Shown: positions 8,433 to 16,582 of the stretch, one piece after another | How the letters are laid out: the number at the start of each line of letters is the position of its first letter | Position numbering within the stretch: position 1 is the first letter of the stretch | DNA from: JASLQO01 sp002327525 | GTDB taxonomy: Bacteria; Pseudomonadota; Gammaproteobacteria; Pseudomonadales; Azotimanducaceae | Direction: 5' to 3' | Length of the DNA: 64,000 nt | NCBI GenBank assembly: GCA_030744435.1 | Contig: JASLQO010000015.1 | Coordinates: 1 to 64,000, forward strand | Notes under the pieces: generated by a model | The model's input: the letters and a program-made list of their open reading frames with translations, nothing else | Told to the model about the DNA's origin: nothing | Databases searched by the model: none | Position numbers and translations under genes: made by a program

Positions 8433-10067
8433 TCAGTGCTCCGGATAGAGTTCCGGGAGCGGTGATGGACGCCGAGCGGCGCTCCGCGCGGACAGGCTCC
8501 GAACCTGCGCCATCACATCCAGATCGGACAGGCTGCCACGTCCATCGTCCGAGTACAGTGCTTCGTTGAGACGCTCCAGCAAGTCGCTTCCCTCGTCTTG
8601 CAGACGTGCGGGCACATCGGTGATGGGCACTTTCCAGTAGTCGGCGAGGTATTCAACCAGTGCACGCCGAATGCGCGCCAGATCTCCGCTGCCGCAGGCG
8701 GCCTTCAACTGCGTGTGTGGATTTTGCTGTGCCGAGCGCTCCCGGTGTTCCGTATCTGGGGGGGGCGGCGCCCGCCGCCGATAGCGACTCCAGATCAGGG
8801 TCACGGCCCAGCCGGCGAGAAAACCGCTTACCAGCAGGGCTATCCACCAGCTCTGAAAAGCAGACTCCCTCTCTACGGCCGGGGTAGAGGGTGGTGTGGG
8901 CTCGAGCGGCGGTTGTTCGTCCACGACGGGCTCTCCGGTGACATGAACGGTGCGTTCAGCGACACTCGCCTGGCGCAGCTGATCGTCATCGGTATCCCAC
9001 CACGTGATAGCGACACCCGGCAGCTGTAAGGGGCCGGGCCGCGTCGGAACCAGCGAATAGCCCTGGATGCGTGTGCCCAGCACGGTGTGTCCCGAAGCAT
9101 CGTCATCCTGCTGCTCGGGTTCAGGGTACTGCCTGAAATGGCTGTCCGGGACGAGTGCCGTGAAGCGCGGGATGATGGATCCGGTATTGCCGCGGGCATT
9201 TACGGTGAGAATACGGTTTATAGGGTCTCCCACCGAGAACTCGACGGGTGTTGGGGACCAGGTTTCTGTGAGTTGCACATCTGATGCGGGCAGCCAGGGC
9301 TGATTCGGGGGGTAAACGTCCGGAATCGGCATTACTTCGATGTCCAGGCGCTCGGAGCGTACTCGCACGCCGGAACGGCGTATGCGCCCGCGAGTGCGCA
9401 TACGGATACTGCTGGTGACGGATATCTCCGGAATCGTCAGAACACCGCTGCGCTCCGGAAAGATGGCGAAGCGTTGTTCCACCACGCCGTAGGTGCGGCC
9501 GTCACGGGAGGTGGTGGAGGGGGTGGTCGTGCCGAGTGGAATTACCACAGCGTCCGCGATTTCGGGCGCTCCCGGTAAGTCGCTGTAGATCTGCACACCG
9601 CTGGTGTAGAACAGGCGTCTGGTCAGCAGGGTCTGTGCCTGTACGTAGACACGATTCGGTTCGGCGCTGGTCTCGAAAAACACCATCGTATCGATGGCAT
9701 CGCGTACTTCGGGATCCAGCGCGTGCACGCTGAGCTGCATCGGGTCGCTAAATTCCGAGCCGACCGATAGGGGCGGAATTGTCAGGGTTCCCGTGCGCCG
9801 CGCACGCAGCACGAATTGATATTCCACCCAGCTTTCAACACGGCCGTTGACGCTGCGGAATTGGCTATTGGTACTGGTGTTGAGAACTTCGAAGTCCGCC
9901 TCCAGCGGCGAAGTGTCCACGCTCTGCACTTGGTTGTCGCCGGTCGCTCTTACGGTGAGAGTCACGGATTCCATTTCATCCACCGTCTCTGCGCTTAGCG
10001 AAGTCAGAACGCCGGCGTGTACGGGTGCTGCCCACAGGATGAAGATGACAAGCGCTGGCCGTGTCAC
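8433..10067 (-). CDS. batD: BatD family protein (periplasmic, membrane-anchored)
   Basis: 544 residues: an N-terminal signal peptide (ALVIFILWAAPVHAG), repeated beta-sandwich regions (SVTLTVRATGDNQVQSVDTSPLEADFEVL, typical of BatD/'oxygen tolerance' proteins), a transmembrane helix near residue 415 (WWIALLVSGFLAGWAVTLIW) and a cytoplasmic helical tail. It is the last gene of the moxR-bat operon, and its ATG overlaps the batB/C stop by 4 bases. BatD is thought to act with BatA and BatB in a membrane complex; the precise biochemical role is unsettled. Confidence 0.88.
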   Translation of the reverse strand: MTRPALVIFILWAAPVHAGVLTSLSAETVDEMESVTLTVRATGDNQVQSVDTSPLEADFEVLNTSTNSQFRSVNGRVESWVEYQFVLRARRTGTLTIPPLSVGSEFSDPMQLSVHALDPEVRDAIDTMVFFETSAEPNRVYVQAQTLLTRRLFYTSGVQIYSDLPGAPEIADAVVIPLGTTTPSTTSRDGRTYGVVEQRFAIFPERSGVLTIPEISVTSSIRMRTRGRIRRSGVRVRSERLDIEVMPIPDVYPPNQPWLPASDVQLTETWSPTPVEFSVGDPINRILTVNARGNTGSIIPRFTALVPDSHFRQYPEPEQQDDDASGHTVLGTRIQGYSLVPTRPGPLQLPGVAITWWDTDDDQLRQASVAERTVHVTGEPVVDEQPPLEPTPPSTPAVERESAFQSWWIALLVSGFLAGWAVTLIWSRYRRRAPPPPDTEHRERSAQQNPHTQLKAACGSGDLARIRRALVEYLADYWKVPITDVPARLQDEGSDLLERLNEALYSDDGRGSLSDLDVMAQVRSLSARSAARRPSPLPELYPEH

Positions 10068-11791
10068 CAGGTCTTCTCGGTTTGCCGGTCACGGTAGTTA
10101 CCCTGGCGCAGACGCTGATTGGTCTCGTACTGGAATTTGCGGCGTAACAATCCTCCCGGGTCGTCAGGCACGCGCCTCAGCCACTGTTCGAGTGCGTCCT
10201 GCTTCTCATCCCGGTTGGCAATCTCTTCCTCGCCTTCCATGGGTTGCTGACTCTCGCTCGACTCGCTCTGGTCGGCCTCACTCTCGGACTGCTGCTGTTC
10301 CTGCTGGGACTGTGACTGCTCGTCATCGGACGACTCGCCCGGATCGCCTGGGTCCGGGTTCTGCTGACGCTGATTCTCGGCGTCCTCGCCGCCCTGGTTT
10401 TGCTGCTCCTGATTGTCCTGATCGTCCGCCTGTTCTTGCTGTTCGAGCAACTTTTCGACCAGGGCCTTGTTGAAGATTGCATCCTCGTGATCGGGAAGGA
10501 GCGCGAGTGTCCGATCGTAGGCATCTATCGCCCGCTGGTATTCGCCAAGACGCGCAAGTGCGTTGCCGAGGTTGTAGCTCTCGGTGGTGTCGCGGCCCGC
10601 CGCATACGCCAGTGCCGCACCGGCATAGTCCTGCGCGCGGTATTTGGCGGCGGCGCGCCAGTCGGGGTCTTTGAACAGACTCACCGCGCGCTCGGGCTCA
10701 CCCTCGATCAGTGCCTTGTGAGCCTGCTGGTCCCGTCGTTGCCACAGATCTTCCCAGAGTCCGGCAGAGGCTGGGGGTGCAGGCAGAATCACGAGTACGA
10801 TCATGGTCAAGAGCCCCCGCTGAAAGCCAAACACCAGCAGCGGCAGCAGCACGACGGCGGCCCAATAGCCAGCGTCGGACCAGGTATCGAATTCCCGCTC
10901 GACCTGGATGTTGTCGTTGTCCTGGGGCAGGGGAGTTGCGAGCAAGAAATCGATGTCTGCTTCGCTGACGGAGAGTGTGCGGTAGCGTCCGTGAGTGAGA
11001 TCCGCGATGTCCAGGAGGCGCTCGGCGTCGAGCCGGGCTATGATCGGATCGCCCTGCTGGCTGGTGAGTACCTTGCCGGGCTGGTTGGCGAAATCCAGAG
11101 GAATGTGCCCGCCGGAAGCTGTGCCTATCCCGAGTACCGAGATCGGAAAGAACGGGTCGGCGAATTCCGTGACGTCGAATATCCGGTCCACACCATCGGT
11201 AACGAGCAGAATTCTCCCCTGGCTGATGCGGGCGTTCTCGAACAGCGTGTGTGCCGTTTCGATGGCGGAGCGTGGGTTGCTGCCCAGAATCGGCATCATC
11301 TCCGGGCTGAGAGATGCAAGCAGATTGATGATAGTGCGCGTGTCATCGGTCAATGGAGCCACAGCATGGGCGTCGCCCGCGTAGACGACCATGGCGGTGA
11401 AGCCTTCATCGCGGCGCCGGAGTACGTCGGTAATCTTGTGACGTGCACGCGTCAGCCTGTTTGGAGACACATCCTCCGTGAACATGGAAAGAGACAGGTC
11501 CAATACGATCACCATCGCGTCATTGCTTTGCTCGACCGGTTGAGGCAGCCTTTCCCAGGTGGGACCCGCGAGGCCCAGGGTGGCAACTGCCAGCGCGGCT
11601 GCGATTATCCAGCCCAGGCGGCTGGCGCTATCCTCGCCGCCGGGTTCCAGCAGTACCGTCAGCAGTTCGGGCGCGATACTTTGCTCCCAGTGTGAAGCAC
11701 CCGCCTGGCGGCGGGTCCAGGCGATGCCGAGCAGGACGATTGGTATGAGCCCCAGCAACCACCACGGGCGGAGAAAGTGCAGTTCTTCCAT
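10064..11791 (-). CDS. BatB/BatC fusion: VWA domain plus TPR protein
   Basis: A 575-residue membrane protein. It has two N-terminal transmembrane helices (LRPWWLLGLIPIVLLGIAW and a second near 60), then a von Willebrand A domain whose MIDAS motif reads DLSLSM, another helix near 310, and TPR repeats (NLGNALARLGEYQRAIDAYDRTLALLPDHEDAIFNKALVEKLL). These are followed by a very acidic Gln/Glu/Ser-rich tail of about 60 residues. This is BatB fused to a BatC-like TPR module. The start is the ATG at 11791, which overlaps the batA stop (TGATG). The longer frame to 11893 is an overlap artefact. Confidence 0.88.
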   Translation of the reverse strand: MEELHFLRPWWLLGLIPIVLLGIAWTRRQAGASHWEQSIAPELLTVLLEPGGEDSASRLGWIIAAALAVATLGLAGPTWERLPQPVEQSNDAMVIVLDLSLSMFTEDVSPNRLTRARHKITDVLRRRDEGFTAMVVYAGDAHAVAPLTDDTRTIINLLASLSPEMMPILGSNPRSAIETAHTLFENARISQGRILLVTDGVDRIFDVTEFADPFFPISVLGIGTASGGHIPLDFANQPGKVLTSQQGDPIIARLDAERLLDIADLTHGRYRTLSVSEADIDFLLATPLPQDNDNIQVEREFDTWSDAGYWAAVVLLPLLVFGFQRGLLTMIVLVILPAPPASAGLWEDLWQRRDQQAHKALIEGEPERAVSLFKDPDWRAAAKYRAQDYAGAALAYAAGRDTTESYNLGNALARLGEYQRAIDAYDRTLALLPDHEDAIFNKALVEKLLEQQEQADDQDNQEQQNQGGEDAENQRQQNPDPGDPGESSDDEQSQSQQEQQQSESEADQSESSESQQPMEGEEEIANRDEKQDALEQWLRRVPDDPGGLLRRKFQYETNQRLRQGNYRDRQTEKTW

Positions 11792-12822
11792 CAGGATGCC
11801 CCGCCGGGAGAGGGAGGGCCTGACAGCGTACCGCCACGCCAGTCGAGCACGAGCAGCCACATTACCGCAAGCCAGCAGAGGGTGAGAGGCCATCGATAGA
11901 GTGCGGCAATGGGCCGGTAAGTCTCCGGCTCCTGCTCGATGGGTTCCATCTCGTCGATGAGCTGGTAGATCTCCACCAGTTTTTCGGTGTTCTGGGCCCG
12001 AAAATAACGGCCGTTGGTCTTGCTCGCGATGGCCGACAACGTCTCTTCATCGAGTTCCGAGGAAGGGTTGATGATCCTCGAACCCAGAGAGCCGAAGATA
12101 CTGGGCATTCTGAGTTCGTTGGCACCAACACCGATGGTGTAGATACGGATATTCTCTTCCGCCGCCAGTTCCGCTGCCTTGATGGGCGCGACCTCACCAA
12201 CGTTGTTGGCACCGTCGGTCAGCAAGACCAGCACACGGTCGCCTTCGGGACGCAGCCGCATACGCTTGATGGCGAGTCCGATGGCGTCACCAATAGCCGT
12301 CTTGCCCCCGGCTATTCCGACAGGCGCTTCGACCAGAAGTTGGTTCACGCTGGCGAGGTCGAACGTGAGAGGTGCCTGTAGATAGGCGTTGGTACCAAAC
12401 AGGATTAGTCCCACACGATCGCCGTCCCGCGCCTCGACAAAACTGGCGACGACGCGTTTTACCACCACCAGACGGTCGACGAGATTGTTGCCGAGCTGCA
12501 TATCTTCCGTACCCATGCTGCCCGAGATGTCCACGGCCAGCATGAGATCGCGTCCGGCAGTGGGTAGCGTGACCGATTCGCCCGTCCACTGGGGCCGTGC
12601 GGACGCCGTCACCAATGCAATCCAGGCGAGCGAGAGCAGAATGATGCGCCATGGCACTCTGCGGCCCGCGAGTTCCGTACCCGCTGCACCGGGGACCTGG
12701 AACGCCGCTACGTTCGGCACCATGAGGGCAGCTTGCTGGCGCTCTGCGGAGGGCAGCAGCAGGCGTACGGCCAGCGGGACGGGCATCAGTAGAAACATCC
12801 ATGGCCACACCCACTCGATCAT
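11791..12822 (-). CDS. batA: BatA-type VWA domain membrane protein
   Basis: 343 residues: an N-terminal transmembrane segment (WVWPWMFLLMPVPLAVRLLL), a second near 60, a VWA domain with an intact MIDAS motif (DISGSM, then TDGANN), and a C-terminal transmembrane helix (WPLTLCWLAVMWLLVLDW). The VWA fold faces the periplasm in this family and binds a divalent metal and partner proteins. It overlaps DUF4381 upstream by 4 bases and batB/C downstream by 1 base, so the three are translationally coupled. Confidence 0.9.
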   Translation of the reverse strand: MIEWVWPWMFLLMPVPLAVRLLLPSAERQQAALMVPNVAAFQVPGAAGTELAGRRVPWRIILLSLAWIALVTASARPQWTGESVTLPTAGRDLMLAVDISGSMGTEDMQLGNNLVDRLVVVKRVVASFVEARDGDRVGLILFGTNAYLQAPLTFDLASVNQLLVEAPVGIAGGKTAIGDAIGLAIKRMRLRPEGDRVLVLLTDGANNVGEVAPIKAAELAAEENIRIYTIGVGANELRMPSIFGSLGSRIINPSSELDEETLSAIASKTNGRYFRAQNTEKLVEIYQLIDEMEPIEQEPETYRPIAALYRWPLTLCWLAVMWLLVLDWRGGTLSGPPSPGGAS

Positions 12823-13325
12823 GAGCCGGAGTCCGCGGGTTTCCAGAAGCGAGCGCGCTCGCCGCGAAAATAACGTGAAAGCAACGCATGCAGGGCTTCC
12901 TGATCGAAAACAGGCTCAAGGGTGAACCGGGTATGGTCCAGGCAGCGCCCAGGGCCGCTGGAGAACGCGTTGCTCCCATGACGCTGGTCGAGGTAGCGGA
13001 GCCAGCCAGTGCCGGTGAGAGGCCGGACACATCCATGTCCGCTTCCGAATATAGCCAGGCGTTTCAACAGCGCATTTGCCGCGTGCAGATACTGGCCGGG
13101 CGTGATCTCGTTGTGAGCCAGGTTTGCGTAGACGCGCCGGTACAGTGAACAGGCCTCCCGCGCGGCAGCAAAGCGGCGCCAGCGCCGAATCAGACGCCAG
13201 AGCGCATAGCAGACGAGGCCAACGGCGAGTGCGGCCAGCAGCCACCATCCAGGTGCAGGTGGCCAGAAGTAGGGCGGCAGGGGCGCATGAATGTCGCGCA
13301 GCTGTTGCAGAAGATCGTTATGCAT
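12819..13325 (-). CDS. DUF4381 family membrane protein
   Basis: 168 residues with one transmembrane helix after a Pro/Trp-rich segment (PPYFWPPAPGWWLLAALAVGLVCYALW), followed by a basic helical cytoplasmic tail (RRWRRFAAAREACSLYRRV). This is the DUF4381 arrangement found between DUF58 and BatA genes. ATG at 13325 overlaps the DUF58 stop (TGATG); a start 9 bases further upstream is possible but less likely. It probably acts as a small scaffold component of the MoxR/Bat system; no activity is known. Confidence 0.85.
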   Translation of the reverse strand: MHNDLLQQLRDIHAPLPPYFWPPAPGWWLLAALAVGLVCYALWRLIRRWRRFAAAREACSLYRRVYANLAHNEITPGQYLHAANALLKRLAIFGSGHGCVRPLTGTGWLRYLDQRHGSNAFSSGPGRCLDHTRFTLEPVFDQEALHALLSRYFRGERARFWKPADSGS

Positions 13326-14257
13326 CAGAACCACACCGGTGTATCGGGGCTCTCCAGCGTTGAGCGGCTGATGAAGCGCGCCGCGTGGCCGTTGCAGAGT
13401 GCGCGCAGTTCGTCGTCGCGAGTGACGAAGCGTCGGCTGTAGGTACGTCTAAAGTCTGCATCGCCCGAGTGAAACTGCCAGCGGCTGTAACCGTCGGTTA
13501 CGGTGTAGCGATCGGCCGGAGGCAGGTCCTGCTCGAGGGGGTCGTAGATGCGCAGCATGGTCACTTCGTTGTGGCGGCTGACTTCTCTTAACGCGTCGTA
13601 CCATAAATGCGGGTGCGTCGAGAAATCGGACACCATGAGGACACGATAGTTCGTGCGCACCAGACGGCGCAGACCAAACAACGCCTCGCGAAGCCGGTCT
13701 TCGTCGGGTGTGCGCGTATGGCGGGAGAGGGCCTGGTTCTGGGTAGCTACATCGGCCAGGAGCCGTGCCACTGCTTTCACGCTTCTCAGAGGTTTGTGGG
13801 AGGGTGCGCTCTGATTGCCGATGACGATACCGCCGACGCGGTCGTTGTGCGCCAACGCTTGCCACGCGGCAATGCTGGCAGATTCAGCCGCCGCCACGGA
13901 CTTCAGGCGAAGGGAACTGCCGAAAAACATGGTCTGGGTCTGATCCACCACGATCAGTGTGGGGCGTTCGCGTTCCTCCCGGAACACTTTTGTGTGAGGC
14001 TTGTTTTTACGCGCGGTGACACGCCAGTCGATGGTACGAATGTCGTCGCCCGGCTGATAGAGGCGCACTTCCGCAAAATCCACGCCGCGGCCACGCAGCT
14101 TCGACAAGCGCTGACCGGCGATCTGTGCGCGGCTGCGAGGCGGCTTTCGGCCGCGGTTTACGCGCCAATGGCGTAGCGCCAAAAGATCTTCGAGCGCCGC
14201 GTAGGCGCCCTTCAGAAGTTGTGGCTCGCCCGAGCTTGCGTGCTGTGGTTCAGACAT
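13325..14257 (-). CDS. DUF58 domain protein
   Basis: 310 residues, soluble. It shows the DUF58 signature around GVDFAEVRLYQPGDDIRTIDWRVTAR and LIVVDQTQTMFFGS, with a VWA-like fold carrying a degenerate MIDAS (DQTQTM instead of DxSxS). DUF58 proteins almost always follow moxR, as here (6-base gap), and are thought to be clients or partners of the MoxR AAA+ ATPase. The following genes overlap it, so it belongs to the six-gene operon. Confidence 0.9.
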   Translation of the reverse strand: MSEPQHASSGEPQLLKGAYAALEDLLALRHWRVNRGRKPPRSRAQIAGQRLSKLRGRGVDFAEVRLYQPGDDIRTIDWRVTARKNKPHTKVFREERERPTLIVVDQTQTMFFGSSLRLKSVAAAESASIAAWQALAHNDRVGGIVIGNQSAPSHKPLRSVKAVARLLADVATQNQALSRHTRTPDEDRLREALFGLRRLVRTNYRVLMVSDFSTHPHLWYDALREVSRHNEVTMLRIYDPLEQDLPPADRYTVTDGYSRWQFHSGDADFRRTYSRRFVTRDDELRALCNGHAARFISRSTLESPDTPVWF

Positions 14258-14263
14258 GCGCCA

Positions 14264-15241
14264 TCAGGGAACGGCAACCTGCTCGAGCAACGCTCTCACG
14301 GCATCATCCGTGGTTACACCCTTCGCCTCAGCGGAAAAAGACAGGATCAGCCGGTGGCGCAGCACATCGCCGAGGATGGTCTGTACATCTTCGGGGGTGA
14401 CGTAGTCGCGGCCGTCCAGCCACGCTAGCGAGCGCGCACACTGGTCGAGCGCGATGGTGCCGCGCGGGCTGGCGCCGAAATCCAGCCACTCCCGAAGCTC
14501 TCCGGTCTGCTGACGAGTGGCCATGATCAGTTCGACGATATAGCGCTCGACCGGTTCCGCCATATGGATTGCGAGCAGGGACTTGCGTGCGGCGAATATC
14601 GTGGCCTGTGACAGTCGACTCGGCGGTATGGCGACCGAGGTGCCAGAGGCCGTTTCGCTGCGCACCAGTTCGAGAATGCGGGCTTCGGATTCGGCATCTG
14701 GATAGTCGACCTTGACGTGCATCAGAAAGCGGTCGAGCTGTGCCTCGGGTAGCGGGTAAGTGCCTTCCTGTTCGATGGGATTCTGTGTTGCCATAACCAG
14801 GAACAGTTCAGGCAGGGAGAAAGTCTCACGCCCGAAACTCACCTGGTGTTCAGCCATGGCTTCGAGAAGCGCGGATTGCACCTTGGCCGGCGCTCGATTG
14901 ATTTCATCAGCGAGGAGCAAGTTGTGGAACACGGGTCCGGGCTGGAATTTGAAGGAACCGTCCTGCGGACGGTACACCTCGGTACCGGTGACGTCGCTCG
15001 GCAACAGGTCAGGGGTGAACTGGATACGATGGAAATCTCCCTCGACAGCGCTCGCGAGTTCTTTGATGGCGCGTGTCTTAGCGAGCCCGGGCGCTCCCTC
15101 AACCAGCAGGTGACCACCGCATAGGAGCGCCATCACCAGCCTCTCGAGCAGTGCTTCCTGCCCGATGATGCGATTACGCAGCCAGGACGTCAGCTCGCGC
15201 ACATGATCCTGCGGACCGCCAGCGATTCCGTTCAAGTTCAT
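14264..15241 (-). CDS. MoxR family AAA+ ATPase
   Basis: 325 residues. The Walker A motif reads EGAPGLAKTRAI, Walker B LLADEINRAPAKVQSALLEAMAE, sensor 1 MATQNPIEQEGTYPLPEAQLDRF. A C-terminal helical lid domain contains GASPRGTIALDQCARSLAWLDGRDYVTPEDV. MoxR ATPases act as chaperones that load cofactors or assemble complexes, working with VWA proteins. This is the first gene of the moxR-DUF58-DUF4381-batA-batB/C-batD operon; the promoter should lie in 15242-15427. The start ATG at 15241 is preceded by AAAGGAGG-like sequence (plus-strand reading cctttgg at 15251). Confidence 0.93.
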   Translation of the reverse strand: MNLNGIAGGPQDHVRELTSWLRNRIIGQEALLERLVMALLCGGHLLVEGAPGLAKTRAIKELASAVEGDFHRIQFTPDLLPSDVTGTEVYRPQDGSFKFQPGPVFHNLLLADEINRAPAKVQSALLEAMAEHQVSFGRETFSLPELFLVMATQNPIEQEGTYPLPEAQLDRFLMHVKVDYPDAESEARILELVRSETASGTSVAIPPSRLSQATIFAARKSLLAIHMAEPVERYIVELIMATRQQTGELREWLDFGASPRGTIALDQCARSLAWLDGRDYVTPEDVQTILGDVLRHRLILSFSAEAKGVTTDDAVRALLEQVAVP

Positions 15242-15619
15242 TACCTACAGCCAAAGGAGGCGTATTGTAACGGCCCGCCGAATGCAGTCCAGGTTGTGCC
15301 AGGCCCGCTCTCGAGCTCCTTGACAACTTCAGCCACATTCCAAGTGGGGGGGTCAACCCCAAAACATCAGCTCATCGTCGGGTGAGATTATGGAACAGAG
15401 AAACCGCAAACTTCCGCCGGAGCTGGCATGATCACGCCGGTGTCTGGATTCGTTGGTCCGGGCGGCACCCTGATCATCATCCTGAAAGTCGCAGCTCTCA
15501 TCGTCTCCCTTCGGGTGGAGGACGATCAGGAAGTCGAAGGCCTCGATCTCGTTTTACACAACGAACGTGGCTATGACCTGTAGTTCCTGTGATCGATGTC
15601 GCCGGCTTCACCGGGGCAG
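15242..15619. other. Intergenic region upstream of moxR with a gene remnant
   Basis: This 378-base stretch holds the moxR promoter region and, on the plus strand at 15428-15583, a fragment of an ammonium transporter (listed separately). The rest shows no ORF, RNA or repeat that I can support. TTGACA at 15320 on the plus strand lacks a matching -10 element and was not called. Confidence 0.5.
15428..15583 (+). pseudogene. Ammonium transporter (Amt) C-terminal remnant
   Basis: A 51-codon open stretch ends in a normal TAG. Its translation contains LIIILKVAALIVSLRVEDDQ followed by EVEGLDLVLHNERGYDL. This matches the last transmembrane helix and cytoplasmic tail of Amt/AmtB proteins (pattern LK..D...GLRV...E..EGLD...H.E..Y). 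Nothing upstream resembles the other ten helices, so only about one eighth of the gene remains. It marks an old deletion; no product is expected. Confidence 0.75.
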
Positions 15620-16582
15620 TCAATCCTGCAGGCTCGCGCGCGCGACGGCGCTGAGCACCAGCCGGTCCATCAAGGTGGGAAAGTCCATGCCGAGCGCCGC
15701 CGCGCCATCCGGATACAGGCTGGTGGGCGTCATGCCGGGCAGGGTGTTGACCTCCAGCAGGAAGATCTCGTGACTGTCGGTGACCAGGAAATCTGCTCGG
15801 GACAGGTCTCGAAGTCCGAGCGCGGAGTGCGCGCGCATGGCGATTTCCTGGAGGCGTTCGTTCACCTGTGCATCCAGAGGCGCCGGGATGAGGTGTTCAC
15901 TGGCTCCTGCCTTGTACCGGTTTTCAAAGTCGTACCATTGATCGGCAGCCGTGCAAATCTCGATAACGGGAAAAGCCCGAAGGGATCTGCCCTCTGGATC
16001 GTGGGGGTCGAAAACACCCACCGTGATCTCCCGGCCCATGATGAACGGCTCAACAAGCACCGAACCATAGGTCTGTGCCTGTGCGATCGGGGCGCTGAGG
16101 TCACCGCCGTTGGCGAGCCGCGTGACACCGATTGCCGAGCCCTGGTTCAAAGGCTTGATTACGACACGATCGCCCAGATGCTCGCTAACGCGGTGGGCGG
16201 CCTGTGCTGGGCGCTCGCTCGGGCCGACGATCACTTCGTCAGCCACCGGTAAACCCGCGCCACGGAACAGCATCTTGGCGATGCTCTTGTCCATGGCAAC
16301 CGCGCTGCCGTGCACGCCGCTACCGACGTAGGCAAAGCCGAGCAGTTCGAGAAATCCCTGAACCGTGCCATCCTCGCCCGGTGGACCGTGCAATGCTGGA
16401 AACACGACATCCGGATTTAGTTCGAGCAGCCCGAGGGCGGCTTCGTGGTCGAGTTCGACACGCGTCGCGGCATGTCCGGCACTCTGGAGTCCGGCAACCA
16501 CTTCCCGGGCGGAGTTGCGGGAGACACCTGCCTCCGCGGACGGTCCTCCCATCAGCACGGCAACGCTCAAGCGATCGGTCAT
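15620..16582 (-). CDS. D-alanine--D-alanine ligase-like ATP-grasp enzyme
   Basis: 320 residues with the full Ddl pattern: VLMGGPSAEAGVSRNSA at the N-terminus, HGPPGEDGTVQGFLELLGFAYVGSG, the ATP-grasp loop KPLNQGSAIGV and the metal site FLLEVNTLPGMTPTSLYP. Ddl joins two D-alanines for peptidoglycan precursors. This copy is not beside ftsQAZ/murC but is the last gene of a protease/acetyltransferase operon, so it may be a second ligase with another dipeptide product. ATG at 16582 overlaps the S9 peptidase stop by 4 bases (ATGA). The 20-codon longer frame is less likely. Confidence 0.85.
   Translation of the reverse strand: MTDRLSVAVLMGGPSAEAGVSRNSAREVVAGLQSAGHAATRVELDHEAALGLLELNPDVVFPALHGPPGEDGTVQGFLELLGFAYVGSGVHGSAVAMDKSIAKMLFRGAGLPVADEVIVGPSERPAQAAHRVSEHLGDRVVIKPLNQGSAIGVTRLANGGDLSAPIAQAQTYGSVLVEPFIMGREITVGVFDPHDPEGRSLRAFPVIEICTAADQWYDFENRYKAGASEHLIPAPLDAQVNERLQEIAMRAHSALGLRDLSRADFLVTDSHEIFLLEVNTLPGMTPTSLYPDGAAALGMDFPTLMDRLVLSAVARASLQD

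Noticed and set aside
10205..10440. Repetitive CTG/CTC-rich stretch that could look like a repeat array
   Set aside because: It encodes the Gln/Glu/Ser tail of BatB/C; there are no regular units or spacers, so it is neither CRISPR nor a satellite.
10400..11695. 431-codon ORF on the plus strand
   Set aside because: Antisense to the batB/C gene, whose VWA and TPR motifs are clear; the long open frame results from GC-rich codon use.
15320..15345. TTGACA as a promoter -35 box
   Set aside because: No acceptable -10 hexamer at 16-18 bases and it faces only a gene remnant.
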